Notes: generated by a model from the letters alone, not told the origin. A stretch of DNA of 57,639 nt from Fibrobacter succinogenes (GCA_902762795.1 CACWPM010000023.1:1-57639); one strand, 5' to 3'. Positions 18,673 through 28,635 are shown, counted from the stretch's first letter. Numbers and translations are program-made.

Positions 18673-19419
18673 CTACTTTTTCTTGCCCTGGTTTGCGACG
18701 GCTTCCATTTTGGCTTTGAGCGCGTTTTGGTCGCCGAGATAGTAGTGCTTGACTGGGTTCAGATTGTCGTCGAACTCGTAGACAAGCGGAATCGCTGTCG
18801 GAATGTTCAGGCCGAGAACCTCTTCCTTGCTCATCTTGTCAAGGTACATCACCAGTGCGCGCAGGGAATTGCCGTGGGCTGCGATTATGATTCGTTTCCC
18901 TGCTTTCATTTGCGGCCTGATTTCTTCGAGATAGTAAGGAATAACGCGCGCAATTGTCGTTTCTAGGCTTTCATTCTGCGGGAGGAATGATGAGTCTACA
19001 TCGCGATACATGGCTTGTTTTTTTGCGCTGCGTTCGTCATCGTCGGCAAGTATGGGCGGCTTCACGTCGAAGGAACGCCGCCAGATTTTCACTTGTTCTT
19101 CACCGAATTTCTCGGCGGCTTCGGACTTGTTCTTGCCTTGCAGGTCTCCGTAGTGACGTTCGTTCAGTTTCCAGCTCTTTACGACAGGGAGCCACGCTCT
19201 GTCCATCTCGTCGAGCATGTGGTTCAGCGTATGGATGGCGCGCTTCAGGTATGAGGTGTAGCACAAATCGAAATCGTAGCCTTCGGCTTTTAAAAGCTGG
19301 CCTGCAGCGGTCGCTTCTTCGTGACCTTTTTCGCTCAGGTCGACATCCATCCAGCCGGTAAAGAGGTTCTTCTTGTTCCATTCGCTTTCGCCATGGCGTA
19401 CAAGCACAAGTTTAATCAT
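18673..19419 (-). CDS. gpmA: 2,3-bisphosphoglycerate-dependent phosphoglycerate mutase
   Basis: A 248-residue histidine-phosphatase-superfamily enzyme. [12 protein letters not shown] carries the phospho-accepting His9; [16 protein letters not shown] carries the catalytic Glu and surrounding residues; AAHGNSLRA holds the second catalytic His. Length is typical (about 250). AGGAG precedes the ATG, and a TATTATTG element behind TTTTTC lies about 34 nt upstream. It uses the 2,3-BPG-primed mechanism, unlike its neighbour gpmI, with which it shares no fold. Confidence 0.95.
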   Translation of the reverse strand: MIKLVLVRHGESEWNKKNLFTGWMDVDLSEKGHEEATAAGQLLKAEGYDFDLCYTSYLKRAIHTLNHMLDEMDRAWLPVVKSWKLNERHYGDLQGKNKSEAAEKFGEEQVKIWRRSFDVKPPILADDDERSAKKQAMYRDVDSSFLPQNESLETTIARVIPYYLEEIRPQMKAGKRIIIAAHGNSLRALVMYLDKMSKEEVLGLNIPTAIPLVYEFDDNLNPVKHYYLGDQNALKAKMEAVANQGKKK

Positions 19420-19491
19420 GAGGTTTCTCCTATTTTATATAATCTTCGCAAATCAATAATAGAAAAATTTGTTTAAAATTTTAGCTTTAGC

Positions 19492-19525
19492 TAATAAAAT
19501 TAGCTTAATATAATAAAATTAGCTT
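19492..19525. repeat. Short AT-rich direct repeat upstream of gpmA
   Basis: TAATAAAATTAGCTT occurs at 19492-19506 and 19511-19525, a period of 19 bp, with a partial third copy to the left (TTAGCTTTAGC). It lies in the region upstream of the gpmA promoter. The role is unknown; it could be a regulator binding site or curved DNA. Confidence 0.6.
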
Positions 19526-19569
19526 TGTAAAACTTTTTTTTAGGAGTCCTGCGAAGGATGGAACACAAA

Positions 19570-19596
19570 AAAGACCTCCACGAGGGAGGTCTTTTT
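19570..19596. terminator. Terminator of the lipoprotein gene at 19617
   Basis: GACCTCC (19573-19579) pairs with GGAGGTC (19585-19591) across ACGAG, flanked by AAAAAA and TTTTT. On the minus strand it follows the lipoprotein stop codon by about 20 bp. Confidence 0.8.
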
Positions 19597-19616
19597 AAAA
19601 CGATTTTGTTTTTAGA

Positions 19617-20663
19617 TTACTTGGCTTTGTAAATGAGCAATGAAATAGTCATGTCGCCGTTGGGATCCGGTACAGAACTATCAAGTACTACGAATGAGTA
19701 GAAACCAATTGCAGAACCCGAGTTGGGAACGTATGTTGGAGCGATACCCACGAAGAACACGTCTCCTGCAGCCAAGAAGTTGGGGTAGACTTCTTTCAAC
19801 GAGCTTGGCATATAGAGGAAGTCGTCTGTTGTCGGGTTTTCTGGCAGATAATTCTTGCTGTAGTCGTTGAGACGAACGTTGTCGTTCGTGTTGTCGTAAA
19901 CAGCGAACTTGATGCCGGTTCCACTAGAAAGTTCAATTGCACCCGTAGTGCTTGTCGATCTGAGGCATATGTCGCCCGTTTCGCCTGCAGCTACAGCTTG
20001 TGCCGTTAGATCGATGCACTTGTTAACCTTGGTATTGATCTGAACGCTGAATGTGTCGAGTGGTGCACCTGGAACTGCTGGCGGTTCGGAAGAGGAACTT
20101 TCCGGTTCCCTGCATTTTTCTTCAGGACGGACGAACGGAATTCTTTTCTCTGCTTGAGAGGTGATATAGCCGTCATCGATGAATGCATATACGACGAGTT
20201 CAAAGTTGCCGCATTCGTTATAGCCTTGGTCGAGGTCGGTTTGCAAACCAATCTCTTGGAAGCTGACGGCTGTTACAAAGTCGTTTTCGTAGTCCATCGC
20301 AAGTGTCGCGGTTATGGAACCAGTTTCAATATTGTTTTGATTTACAATATGGTATTCGATGCCGGTAATATGTACCTGATCAATATCAACAACGGTGTTT
20401 GTATCGCTCAAGTCAATGGTAATCGCGCCTTTAAACTTGACTCTTGACAACGTCGAAGAGGCTACGCCAAAGTCGGAGAATTGGATGGCAGTTATCGGAT
20501 CCGGATGAAAACTTGACAAAGGTTTTCCACCTGCAGAAGACGATGATCCTCCCAGGACCGGATTTATATCGGAATTGCCACCATCCCCGCAGGCAACAAA
20601 ACCCATTGCTCCCAGTGCGAGAGCGGAACTCAAAATAAGAGGTGCTGTAAATTTCGAACTCAT
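19617..20663 (-). CDS. Predicted lipoprotein with Ser-rich linker
   Basis: A 348-residue protein. The ATG at 20663 (AAAGGG 7 nt upstream) gives a signal ending in the lipobox FVAC after LGAMG. SSSSAGG follows the anchor, a pattern typical of Fibrobacter lipoproteins, and a second SSSS lies in the middle (EPESSSSEPP). The rest looks beta-rich: two segments of about 120 residues separated by the Ser linker, perhaps two Ig-like domains. I recognise no catalytic motif. Monocistronic; function unknown. Confidence 0.75.
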   Translation of the reverse strand: MSSKFTAPLILSSALALGAMGFVACGDGGNSDINPVLGGSSSSAGGKPLSSFHPDPITAIQFSDFGVASSTLSRVKFKGAITIDLSDTNTVVDIDQVHITGIEYHIVNQNNIETGSITATLAMDYENDFVTAVSFQEIGLQTDLDQGYNECGNFELVVYAFIDDGYITSQAEKRIPFVRPEEKCREPESSSSEPPAVPGAPLDTFSVQINTKVNKCIDLTAQAVAAGETGDICLRSTSTTGAIELSSGTGIKFAVYDNTNDNVRLNDYSKNYLPENPTTDDFLYMPSSLKEVYPNFLAAGDVFFVGIAPTYVPNSGSAIGFYSFVVLDSSVPDPNGDMTISLLIYKAK

Positions 20664-20822
20664 TGTAATACCCTTTCTATGTAATCTTAGAATGAAAATA
20701 AACAAATTATTGAAAAAAAGTACAAAGAATTTTACTTTTTATAATAATACAAAAATGAAGATACAGTGGCCTAAGGAATGTTTATCATAATGATACAAGT
20801 AACAAACTATTTGTAAACAAAA

Positions 20823-23084
20823 CTAAACGTTCAGGGTGCGTATAATGTCGCGAATTCGTGCGGCTTCTTCAAAGTCAAGGCGGGCGGCCGCTTCTTTCAT
20901 TTGACGTTCCAAGTCGACGAGATTAGAAGCGCTTGGATTGCTTCGCCGGGCTCCCACGCTTCGCTCGGAGTAAGTGTTGCTCGCAATGACGTTAGACGGG
21001 GATGCCGCGGATTTCTTTGTGGAACTTTTCCTGAAGCGCGAGGGCTGCAACGGTTCCATCGGGCGGATGCCGGGGGTGAAGTCTTCGCCGAGATCCTTCG
21101 ACTCCGTTTCACTTCGCTCAGGATGACACAGTTCGTCAATTTCGTTGTTATCGCCGATGTCGCCCAAGGGGTCGATGATTCTCAGGTCTTCTTCGATTTT
21201 GCGGGTGACGGATTTTGGCGTGATATGGTGTTCGGCGTTGAATTCTTCTTGCAGGGTGCGGCGGCGGTTCGTCTCGTCGATGGCCTTTTGCAAACTTTCG
21301 GTCATGTTGTCCGCGAACAAAAGTACCGTGCCGTTCACGTTGCGGCTTGCACGGCCCATTGTCTGGATGAGACTGCGGTAGTTGCGCAAGAAGCCTTCCT
21401 TGTCGGCGTCGAGAATTGCGACCATGCTCACTTCGGGGAGGTCGAGGCCTTCGCGCAAGAGGTTGATGCCCACGAGCACGTCAAATTCGCCACTGCGCAG
21501 TCCACGGATGAGTTCGTGGCGTTCAAGCGTCTTTATGTCGCTGTGGAGGTACTTCGCGCGGATGCCCGCTTCGATGAAAAATTCCGTGAGGTCCTGCGCC
21601 ATCTTCTTGGTGAGCGTCGTGACGAGCACGCGGTCGCCGTTTTTGACGACTTCTTCGATGCGATACAAGAGCACGTCCATCTGGCCCTGGATCGGGAACA
21701 GTTCGATTTTCGGGTCCAAAAGCCCGGTCGGACGGTTGATCTGTTCGGTGACCACGCCGCTAGTTTTCTTGAGTTCGTAATCGCCGGGGGTCGCACTCAC
21801 AAAAAGCACTTGCTTCGGGTACATGTACTCGAATTCGGCAAAGTTCATCGGGCGGTTGTCGAGTGCGCAGGGGAGGCGGAACCCGTACTGCACAAGCGTT
21901 GTCTTGCGGGACTTGTCGCCTTCGGCCATGCCGCCCACTTGCGGGATGCTCACGTGCGATTCGTCAATCATCAAAAGCCAATCATCGCCAAAGTAGTCGA
22001 TAAGCGTAAAGGGGCGGGTGCCCGGAGCGCGGTCTTCGATGATGCGGGAGTAGTTTTCGATGCCGTTGCACATGCCCGTTTCGCGGAGCATTTCCATATC
22101 GTAGCGGGTGCGGCTCGAAAGGCGTGCCGATTCGAGAACCTTGCCTTCCTTGTCGAGTTCCGCGAGGCGGTCGGTCAGTTCCATCTGGATGCGCTGTAGC
22201 ATACCCGCGCGGTTTTCTTCTTTGGTGACAAAGTGCTTTGCGGGGGCGATGGTAAGTTCTTCGACTTCCTTGATGACTTCGCCCGTGACGATGTTGAAGC
22301 GGTAAAGGCGATCGACTTCGTCGCCGAAAAGCTCAATGCGGAGGCCGTCTTCGTCATAGCTCGGGTGGACTTCGATCACGTCCCCGCGGACGCGGAATGT
22401 GCCGCGGTCAAGACTAAAGTCGTTGCGCGAATACTGGATGTGGACAAGGTCTCGCAGAATCTTGTCGCGGTCGTAAACGTCGCCTCGTCTGATGCGTACC
22501 ATCAAATCGAAGTATTCGCTGGGGCTTCCCAAACCGTAAATGCAGCTTACGGAAGCGACGATGATGACATCGCGACGGGTGAGGAGGTTTGCTGTTGCGC
22601 GCAGGCGGAGCTTGTCGATTTCGTCGTTGATGCTCGCGTCTTTTTCGATGAACGTGTCCGTGTGGGGAATGTAGGCTTCGGGCTGGAAGTAGTCGTAATA
22701 GCTCACGAAGTATTCCACCGCGTTGTTCGGGAAGAACGACTTGAATTCCTGATAGAGCTGGGCGGCCAGCGTCTTGTTGTGCGTGAGAATAAGCGTAGGC
22801 TTTCCGACGTTCTTGATGACGTTTGCCATCGTGAACGTCTTGCCGGAACCGGTCACGCCGAGAAGCGTCTGGAACTGTTCGCCGTTTTTGAAACCTTCGG
22901 TCAATTCTTCAATGGCCTTGGGCTGGTCGCCAGCGGCACCGTAAGGACTCACGAGGTCGAAATCTGCACGCGTGGGCGCCTGGAACTGCTTGAGTTTTCC
23001 GGGCAAGCTCTTGGAAGGCGGTAGCGGTTTCGCTATCGGTTTTGCATACGGATCAGGAGTAATAGTCTTACGTGCGCGAGCCAT
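20823..23084 (-). CDS. uvrB: UvrABC excinuclease subunit B with repeat-derived linker
   Basis: A 753-residue helicase-like damage-verification subunit of nucleotide excision repair. Motifs: [14 protein letters not shown] (Walker A), the beta-hairpin region [23 protein letters not shown], and [14 protein letters not shown] (helicase motif VI). The C-terminal UVR domain is [22 protein letters not shown]. UvrB is usually about 670 residues. The surplus is an N-terminal extension of ~35 residues and a linker (about 640-715) in which two dispersed DNA repeats are translated ([12 protein letters not shown] and [20 protein letters not shown]). The ATG at 23084 is chosen; a GTG at 23102 is possible. 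TATCTTTT near 23155 may be the promoter. Confidence 0.93.
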   Translation of the reverse strand: MARARKTITPDPYAKPIAKPLPPSKSLPGKLKQFQAPTRADFDLVSPYGAAGDQPKAIEELTEGFKNGEQFQTLLGVTGSGKTFTMANVIKNVGKPTLILTHNKTLAAQLYQEFKSFFPNNAVEYFVSYYDYFQPEAYIPHTDTFIEKDASINDEIDKLRLRATANLLTRRDVIIVASVSCIYGLGSPSEYFDLMVRIRRGDVYDRDKILRDLVHIQYSRNDFSLDRGTFRVRGDVIEVHPSYDEDGLRIELFGDEVDRLYRFNIVTGEVIKEVEELTIAPAKHFVTKEENRAGMLQRIQMELTDRLAELDKEGKVLESARLSSRTRYDMEMLRETGMCNGIENYSRIIEDRAPGTRPFTLIDYFGDDWLLMIDESHVSIPQVGGMAEGDKSRKTTLVQYGFRLPCALDNRPMNFAEFEYMYPKQVLFVSATPGDYELKKTSGVVTEQINRPTGLLDPKIELFPIQGQMDVLLYRIEEVVKNGDRVLVTTLTKKMAQDLTEFFIEAGIRAKYLHSDIKTLERHELIRGLRSGEFDVLVGINLLREGLDLPEVSMVAILDADKEGFLRNYRSLIQTMGRASRNVNGTVLLFADNMTESLQKAIDETNRRRTLQEEFNAEHHITPKSVTRKIEEDLRIIDPLGDIGDNNEIDELCHPERSETESKDLGEDFTPGIRPMEPLQPSRFRKSSTKKSAASPSNVIASNTYSERSVGARRSNPSASNLVDLERQMKEAAARLDFEEAARIRDIIRTLNV
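20935..20992 (-). repeat. Dispersed repeat (ATTGCGAG…GAAGCG family) inside uvrB
   Basis: On the minus strand AACGTCATTGCGAGCAACAC, then CTTACTCCGAGCGAAGCGTG, continuing into GGAGCCCGGCGAAGCAATC. It is an expanded relative of the intergenic copy at 3212-3238, and is read in frame as [20 protein letters not shown]. Confidence 0.7.
21092..21128 (-). repeat. Dispersed repeat (CHPERSE family) inside uvrB
   Basis: On the minus strand TGTCATCCTGAGCGAAGTG continues into AAACGGAGTCGAAGGATC. It matches intergenic copies at 7110-7150 and 33461-33496 and is translated in frame as [12 protein letters not shown]. Confidence 0.8.
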
Positions 23085-23085
23085 T

Positions 23086-23243
23086 GAGGTATGAGGTCGC
23101 ACCTTCGGTGCTTTGAGGTTGTGGGGACGGCGCGATGCGCCTTTGAGCTCTTCAAAAAGATAGTAAAAGAAAAAATCTTGGAATGAACATGTTTGCCCAT
23201 AGCCCAGAGCGAAGCGACCTCAAAGTGCGAAGCACGACCTCAT
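23086..23243. repeat. Pair of inverted TATGAGGTC…TTTGAGG repeats upstream of uvrB
   Basis: The left copy (23090-23118) reads TATGAGGTCG, CACCTTCGGTG, CTTTGAGG. The right copy (23218-23243) is in the opposite sense and reads TATGAGGTCG, TGCTTCGCA, CTTTGAGG. The flanks are identical while the middle is a small hairpin with different but self-complementary stems (GCACC-TTC-GGTGC and GTGC-TTC-GCAC). Confidence 0.6.
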
Positions 23244-23261
23244 AGCCGTCTACTATTTTTC

Positions 23262-23269
23262 TACATTTC
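23262..23269 (+). promoter_or_regulatory. TAnnTTT promoter element of the UreE-like gene
   Basis: TACATTTC behind TTTTTC lies 5 nt before the ATG at 23275. There is no Shine-Dalgarno. The layout is as for pheS. Confidence 0.4.
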
Positions 23270-23274
23270 ATTCC

Positions 23275-23541
23275 ATGCTTTGCAATCGAATTCTTGGTAC
23301 GACTCATCACGGCACTTACAAGAAGGTCGTTGACGTTCCTCTTTTGCGCGAGGAGCTGACGGCGCGTTCACTCCGCTGTATCGCACGCGATGGCGTTGAA
23401 ATTGAAATCGATGTCTATGAAGATTTGCAAGAAGGCGATATTTTGGCGGAGACGGACTTTAACGTTTATGCCGTAAAGATTTATGTGCCCAAGAAAAAGC
23501 CGGAGCAGGAACAAAGGCCGACAGTGAAACGGTATTTATAA
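23275..23541 (+). CDS. Small UreE N-terminal-like protein
   Basis: An 88-residue soluble protein. The start MLCNRILGTTHH, the central ARSLRCIARDGVEIEIDV and LQEGDILAETDFNVYAVKI follow the pattern of the N-terminal domain of the urease nickel chaperone UreE (rewritten as β-strands ending in EGD-x-L). It lacks the second, metal-binding domain and the His-rich tail of UreE, and no other urease gene is nearby. It may be a stand-alone member of that fold with another role. The call rests on pattern resemblance only. The charged tail PKKKPEQEQRPTVKRYL looks disordered. Confidence 0.45.
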   Translation: MLCNRILGTTHHGTYKKVVDVPLLREELTARSLRCIARDGVEIEIDVYEDLQEGDILAETDFNVYAVKIYVPKKKPEQEQRPTVKRYL

Positions 23542-23615
23542 GCGAGCTGTCCTTCTTTGGAAGGTAAGTTCGTCTTCACAAAGAAATCCACCTGCTTTTC
23601 GAATTGGGGTAACTC

Positions 23616-26600
23616 CTAAAACTTTACTTTCGGCAAATTCTTCACTATTTTCATGGTTTCGAGGCTCACGGTAATGATGCGGAGAACCTGGTTGAAGATG
23701 TATTTGGGATCGTTGTGCTCCAGAGCCCAGTCATTGGGGTCATTGACGATGCCGCTTGCTTTGTCGGTGGTGATGGCGTAGCGTTCCATAATCCATTCAA
23801 TGGCGGATTTGCCGTTGACCACGTATTCGTAGGCTTCGAGCGGGATTTTAGCAATCGTGATTTTGTCGTTATAGACGATTCGGGTTTTGTCGTCTTCGGT
23901 TTTCATTTTACCATTGGCCGCTTTAACCTGTTTTTTCGCAAAACGCATCTGTCGAACTTTATAAAGTGTTTCAGGAGCTTCGGCACTGAAGAAGGCTCGA
24001 TTTTCACCAGCAGCGATACCGAACAGGGGTAAATCCGCAGAAGTAGATTTTGACGAGACAATGAGACACCTGTAAGGTTCTGCCTGTTCGTAGTTCAGGT
24101 GGATTTCGGCGAGCTTGCGGCCGGCCTTGCTGAACGCCCAGAAATCGTCAGCGGTATCGACAAGCGGGATGCGCGGGAGCATTTTCTTGAGGTCTGCGGC
24201 GAATTCGGTGCGGTATTCTTCGCAGTGCAGGAATCCATAGACGTAATAGAAAATGTCTTCTTTGCGAATTTTGGGGTCGCTATATTGCGTGCGGGCTTGC
24301 TTTAGAATGTAATCGCTGACGGCGTCTTTGCGGACATATTTTTCTTTGGATGCGAACATGTCTGTAGAATCAAGTTTTTCGTAGTAGTAGAGCGGGAAAC
24401 ATTGGGATTTACTCACGTATTCAAGGTCTGGCAAGGTGTCTGTTATTAAAGCACAAAAATCTTTTGTGCTACCAACACCATTTAAACCAATAACAAGATT
24501 TTTATGTTCTGTGGTAGGGAAAAACTCTTTCATTTGCCCCATTCTGTGAATAAAAGATTCCCCGAAATATGCATTTTGCTTGAAATATGGACGGTATATG
24601 GCATCGCGAATCTCGTAATCGCTTAGCGGCTTACGATTTTTTGCATCACAAATGAGACTAGAAGACCAGCTGATTTTGGTTGGATCTAAATTTAAATCAT
24701 CCTTTTCTCTGCCCAAATTTTTCTTGTATTCCTTAGAAATTATTGTGATATTATTTTTTAAGGATTCTTCTGAACTTGCATAAACCCAACTATCACGCGA
24801 TGTTTCAAAGCCTCTTGAATTTACTACAAACCAACTCTTACTCTTTTCATCAAATTTCTTTTCAGGTTCAATCGGTGTCCATTTCCCAAAGGACTCATTT
24901 CTTTGGTTAATCCAGTCGCCATGCTCGTTGGGGTGCAGCACCGTCATTTCCAAATGCGAGATACTTTCAGTTTCTTGAATGATTTTTAGTTTCTGTTCGC
25001 GGGTCAAGTAATCGCCGATGTCGTAATATTTGATGACGGCTTTATGTGAGTTCCCTTCGGCTGGCTCAGGGAACTTGGACGCAGGATGTTTGACAAGGAT
25101 GGTGATGGAGACGGGGGTGCGGCTTCCGCTGCCGAAGATTTTACCACCTTCTTTTCGGGAGAGTTCGCCACTAGTGCGCTGGTTTCCGCGCAGGTTGAAA
25201 ACGAATATCTTGCTGAATTCTTTTTCCAGACATTTGCGGAATCCGTCAGTTGCGTTGCCATCTATCCAGCTGCCATTAGTAATAAAGCCAATGACACCGC
25301 CATTTTTGGGGTCAAGTCGATCCGTTGCCCAGCGGAATGCCTTGATGTAGCTATCATACAGAGAGTTCTTGTTTGTTGCAGTGCTTTCTTGGGCGTATTT
25401 TATATCAACGCGAGCGTCCAAATCAGGATATTTCTGATTTTGCGCATTATCGTTCGCAGATTTTTGCCCTACAGAATATGGCGGGTTCCCAATCACTACT
25501 TGAATGGGCATACGCTTCTGTGCACGAGCACGCGGACCATTCACGGGGAAAATATCTTCGCCACAATCTTCTTGGTCCACCTTCTCGCCCAATTGGAAAC
25601 TATCCGTCAAACAAATTCCTTCAAACGGCGTGTATTCTTCTGAGCCCATAACATCGTGATAGGCGTTTTCGATGTTCACGCTCGCGATGTAGTATGCCAG
25701 CAAAACAATTTCATTCGCCTTGAGTTCCTTCTTGAACTTGCGTTCCAAATCCTTTTTGCCAATAAGCCCGCTTTGGATAAGCCGCGTTATGAACGTTCCT
25801 GTTCCCGTAAACGGATCGATAATGTTCACGTTTTCGTCACTAAGTTTACGGCCAAATTCTTGACGCAAAACGTCATTCACGCTATGGAGAATAAAATCGA
25901 CACATTCCACCGGCGTATAGACAATGCCTAACTTTTCGACGGTCTTGGGGAGAGCGCTCTTGAAGAATTTATCATAAAGTTCGATAATGATTTTCTGTTT
26001 GCCCTCAGCACTTTCAACGCCTTCGGCACGGAGCTTCACGCTCTTGTAAAAGTTTTCAAGACTTCGTTTATCAACATCATCGGTGGTACTTTCCACTACA
26101 TTGATAACACGCTGTAACGCTCTAGAAACAGGGTTGTTTTTCGCAAAGTCGTAATCTTCAAACAGAGCCTCGAAAACAGGTTTTGTAATCAGGTGCTGCG
26201 AAAGCATCTCTATCGCCTGCTCCTCGTTCACGCCGGGGTTCAAGTTCTTTTTCAGTGCCACAAGGAACTTATCAAATTGCACTTTCGGTTTGCCGTCAAC
26301 GGCAATAAGTTTGCGGATACGGTCTTCGTGGCGTTTGGCAATGTCGGCCACATCTTTCGCCCAGTCTTCCCAATAGCGGCGGCTACCGACTTTTTCGACC
26401 ATCTTTGCATAAATGGCTCCCTGCAATTCCTGGAACTTCAATTCTAGTTGGTCTGTAATTTTCTTTCGTTCATCACGCTTTGCAGGATCGAGGTTCTCTG
26501 TATCGGTCAGTCCGTGATTTATGCCGTCCGAAATTCCCACATGGCCACCGGTTGGGTTATTTCCCCTTCCGGGTTTATTGAACTGAATCTTGTTCACCAT

Positions 26601-28583
26601 CGCATTAAAGCGGTCGTCGTGGGCGCGGAGGGCGTTCAGGATTTTCCACACCACCTTGAAACGCTCGTTATTGTTCAAGGCTTCTTCGGCTTTTTCGCTT
26701 GCAGGGACAATCACAGGAATAATGATGTAGCCATACTTTTTTCCGGGGGCCGTACGCATAACGCGACCCACGCTTTGCACCACATCTACTTCGGAATCGC
26801 GGGCACTCAGGAATAACACCGCATCAAGGCTCGGAACATCAACGCCTTCACTCAAACAACGAACATTGTTCAAAATACGGCAATCGCCATCGTCAATATC
26901 CGCCTTGAGCCATGATAGCAATTCATCACGGCTGGATGCCCCCATGCCGCCATCAATATGTTTTGCCTCGACACAAACCGTCTGCTTGCGGGCTTCGGGC
27001 TTGAGAGCCTCGTAATAGGAATCTTTCAATTTATTGATAAGATCTACTATTTCTTTTGAAACCTTGATATTTTGCGAAAATGCGACCGCACGTTTCATTG
27101 GTTGCGGGTCAGTTTCTTTCAGTTGATGGTCATCGACAAGTGTAATTTTGGAAAGTGCATTAAAGCAACCAATCAGTTTTGCCTCGTCATCAGACAGCAT
27201 TTCACCTGAATCTGTTGCGAGGGATGGTTGCAAACTTTCGGTCATTGCCATGGGGTCAATCGTAAGCACCAACACCTTGTAATCGGAGAGCAACTGTTTT
27301 TCAACCGCTTCGCCAAAACCGATGCGGTACATTTCTTCGCCATACAGTTTCGGGTCGTCCATGGAGCAAATTTCCACAGCACCCTCTTCAGCCTTTTTCT
27401 TGCTGGATTCGCTGTAAAGACGCGGTGTTGCTGTCATGTACATTCGTTTTTTCGCTTGCAAGAAGTTGTTGTCATGGACTTTGACAAAGTTTGATTCTTC
27501 AGCATCGGCAAAAGTCGCTCCAGTTGTGCGATGGGCTTCATCGCAAATAATCATGTCAAATACGATGCCCATTTTCTTTTGTGCTTTCGAAATCACTTCA
27601 ATAGACTGGTAAGTGCTAAACACAACAGTCATGCCACCCTTCTTGTACTGGGCGACTTCAAGCTGTTTGACTATTGTCGAAACATTGGTTGATGCCGGGA
27701 GAGCAAGGTCGGTAACGCTGTAACCGTCGCCCTCGTTTTCGTTCTTGCGAGACATCTTGGACACGCCGGAATCACTACAGATGCAAATCGGCTTGATGGG
27801 TTCTTTCGAGTCGGCAGTCCATTCGCGAAGCGTTTGTCCTAAAAGAGCAATCGAAGGGACTAAGAATAAAATGGTTCCCCTGCTATCCGTTTCTTTTTCG
27901 GCAATGCAAAGCGAGGTGTATGTCTTGCCTGTTCCGCATGCCATGATAAGCTTGCCGCGGTCGTGGGTCTCGTCCTTGAAATATTCATGGACTTTTGCGA
28001 TGGCTTCTTTTTGGTGGTCACGTGGAGATTTCTTTTTGACTTGAGCGTTCTCGCCACAGGTGCCTTTGTCGAGTCGTTCCCAATCGACCATGGCGTTTTC
28101 TAGTTCCAAAAGACCGATGCGATGGAATTCCGGGTCTTGGTTTTCTAGCGAATTGAGAGCTTCGCGATTGAACCCATGTTCGGTGGTATCTATCCAGAGG
28201 CGGAATGCAAAGTGAACTTTGTTCCCGTTCCTATCCTTGAATGTTTTGCCGGATGTTGCAAGGAATGTATCTACTGCGGGTTTGTCGATTTTTGCGTCTG
28301 CCTTGTAGCACTTGCATTGGATTGCCCAGAAACTCCCGCCCGTTGTCTCTGCAACGAGATCGATGCCCACGTCCTTGCCGCCAAACTGGTCCTTGGCAAA
28401 AAAGTCATTCCATAGCCAAACTTCCGAAAGCGTGTTCGCATAAATCGGGTCGGTTTTTAGGTAACGCTGCATCAGCAACTCGAACTTGTTGCCTTTATCT
28501 CGCTGAGAAATACTTTCGTCACGATACTTGTCGAGAATACGAGTGAACGACGACTTGTTCTGAAGCGGCTTGTCCTGTGGCAT
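23616..28583 (-). CDS. Type ISP single-chain restriction-modification enzyme
   Basis: A 1655-residue fusion resembling LlaBIII-class type ISP enzymes, which cut, translocate and methylate with one polypeptide. In order: an Mrr-like nuclease domain (GGKDVGIDLVA at ~73, QCKCY at ~95); a superfamily 2 helicase (Walker A ACGTGKT ~216, DEAH ~348, motif VI QSVGRVMRT ~600); a gamma-type N6-adenine methyltransferase (DPFTGTGTF ~927, catalytic NPPY ~1033); and a C-terminal target-recognition region. All key motifs are intact. The ATG at 28583 has GAGGA 7 nt upstream. No separate specificity or methylase gene is present, as expected for the class. A toxin-antitoxin pair lies on the other side of the upstream non-coding region. 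Confidence 0.9.
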   Translation of the reverse strand: MPQDKPLQNKSSFTRILDKYRDESISQRDKGNKFELLMQRYLKTDPIYANTLSEVWLWNDFFAKDQFGGKDVGIDLVAETTGGSFWAIQCKCYKADAKIDKPAVDTFLATSGKTFKDRNGNKVHFAFRLWIDTTEHGFNREALNSLENQDPEFHRIGLLELENAMVDWERLDKGTCGENAQVKKKSPRDHQKEAIAKVHEYFKDETHDRGKLIMACGTGKTYTSLCIAEKETDSRGTILFLVPSIALLGQTLREWTADSKEPIKPICICSDSGVSKMSRKNENEGDGYSVTDLALPASTNVSTIVKQLEVAQYKKGGMTVVFSTYQSIEVISKAQKKMGIVFDMIICDEAHRTTGATFADAEESNFVKVHDNNFLQAKKRMYMTATPRLYSESSKKKAEEGAVEICSMDDPKLYGEEMYRIGFGEAVEKQLLSDYKVLVLTIDPMAMTESLQPSLATDSGEMLSDDEAKLIGCFNALSKITLVDDHQLKETDPQPMKRAVAFSQNIKVSKEIVDLINKLKDSYYEALKPEARKQTVCVEAKHIDGGMGASSRDELLSWLKADIDDGDCRILNNVRCLSEGVDVPSLDAVLFLSARDSEVDVVQSVGRVMRTAPGKKYGYIIIPVIVPASEKAEEALNNNERFKVVWKILNALRAHDDRFNAMVNKIQFNKPGRGNNPTGGHVGISDGINHGLTDTENLDPAKRDERKKITDQLELKFQELQGAIYAKMVEKVGSRRYWEDWAKDVADIAKRHEDRIRKLIAVDGKPKVQFDKFLVALKKNLNPGVNEEQAIEMLSQHLITKPVFEALFEDYDFAKNNPVSRALQRVINVVESTTDDVDKRSLENFYKSVKLRAEGVESAEGKQKIIIELYDKFFKSALPKTVEKLGIVYTPVECVDFILHSVNDVLRQEFGRKLSDENVNIIDPFTGTGTFITRLIQSGLIGKKDLERKFKKELKANEIVLLAYYIASVNIENAYHDVMGSEEYTPFEGICLTDSFQLGEKVDQEDCGEDIFPVNGPRARAQKRMPIQVVIGNPPYSVGQKSANDNAQNQKYPDLDARVDIKYAQESTATNKNSLYDSYIKAFRWATDRLDPKNGGVIGFITNGSWIDGNATDGFRKCLEKEFSKIFVFNLRGNQRTSGELSRKEGGKIFGSGSRTPVSITILVKHPASKFPEPAEGNSHKAVIKYYDIGDYLTREQKLKIIQETESISHLEMTVLHPNEHGDWINQRNESFGKWTPIEPEKKFDEKSKSWFVVNSRGFETSRDSWVYASSEESLKNNITIISKEYKKNLGREKDDLNLDPTKISWSSSLICDAKNRKPLSDYEIRDAIYRPYFKQNAYFGESFIHRMGQMKEFFPTTEHKNLVIGLNGVGSTKDFCALITDTLPDLEYVSKSQCFPLYYYEKLDSTDMFASKEKYVRKDAVSDYILKQARTQYSDPKIRKEDIFYYVYGFLHCEEYRTEFAADLKKMLPRIPLVDTADDFWAFSKAGRKLAEIHLNYEQAEPYRCLIVSSKSTSADLPLFGIAAGENRAFFSAEAPETLYKVRQMRFAKKQVKAANGKMKTEDDKTRIVYNDKITIAKIPLEAYEYVVNGKSAIEWIMERYAITTDKASGIVNDPNDWALEHNDPKYIFNQVLRIITVSLETMKIVKNLPKVKF

Positions 28584-28635
28584 CTAAAAATCCTCTTTGC
28601 AAGGATTCTTCTCTTAGGCACTTGAACACTGCACT

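Noticed and set aside
16841-18742. Plus-strand frame of 633 codons
   Set aside because: Antisense to gpmI, whose catalytic motifs are intact; no recognisable domain in the plus frame.
20901-22199. Plus-strand frame of 432 codons
   Set aside because: Antisense to uvrB; no ribosome binding site and no known domain.
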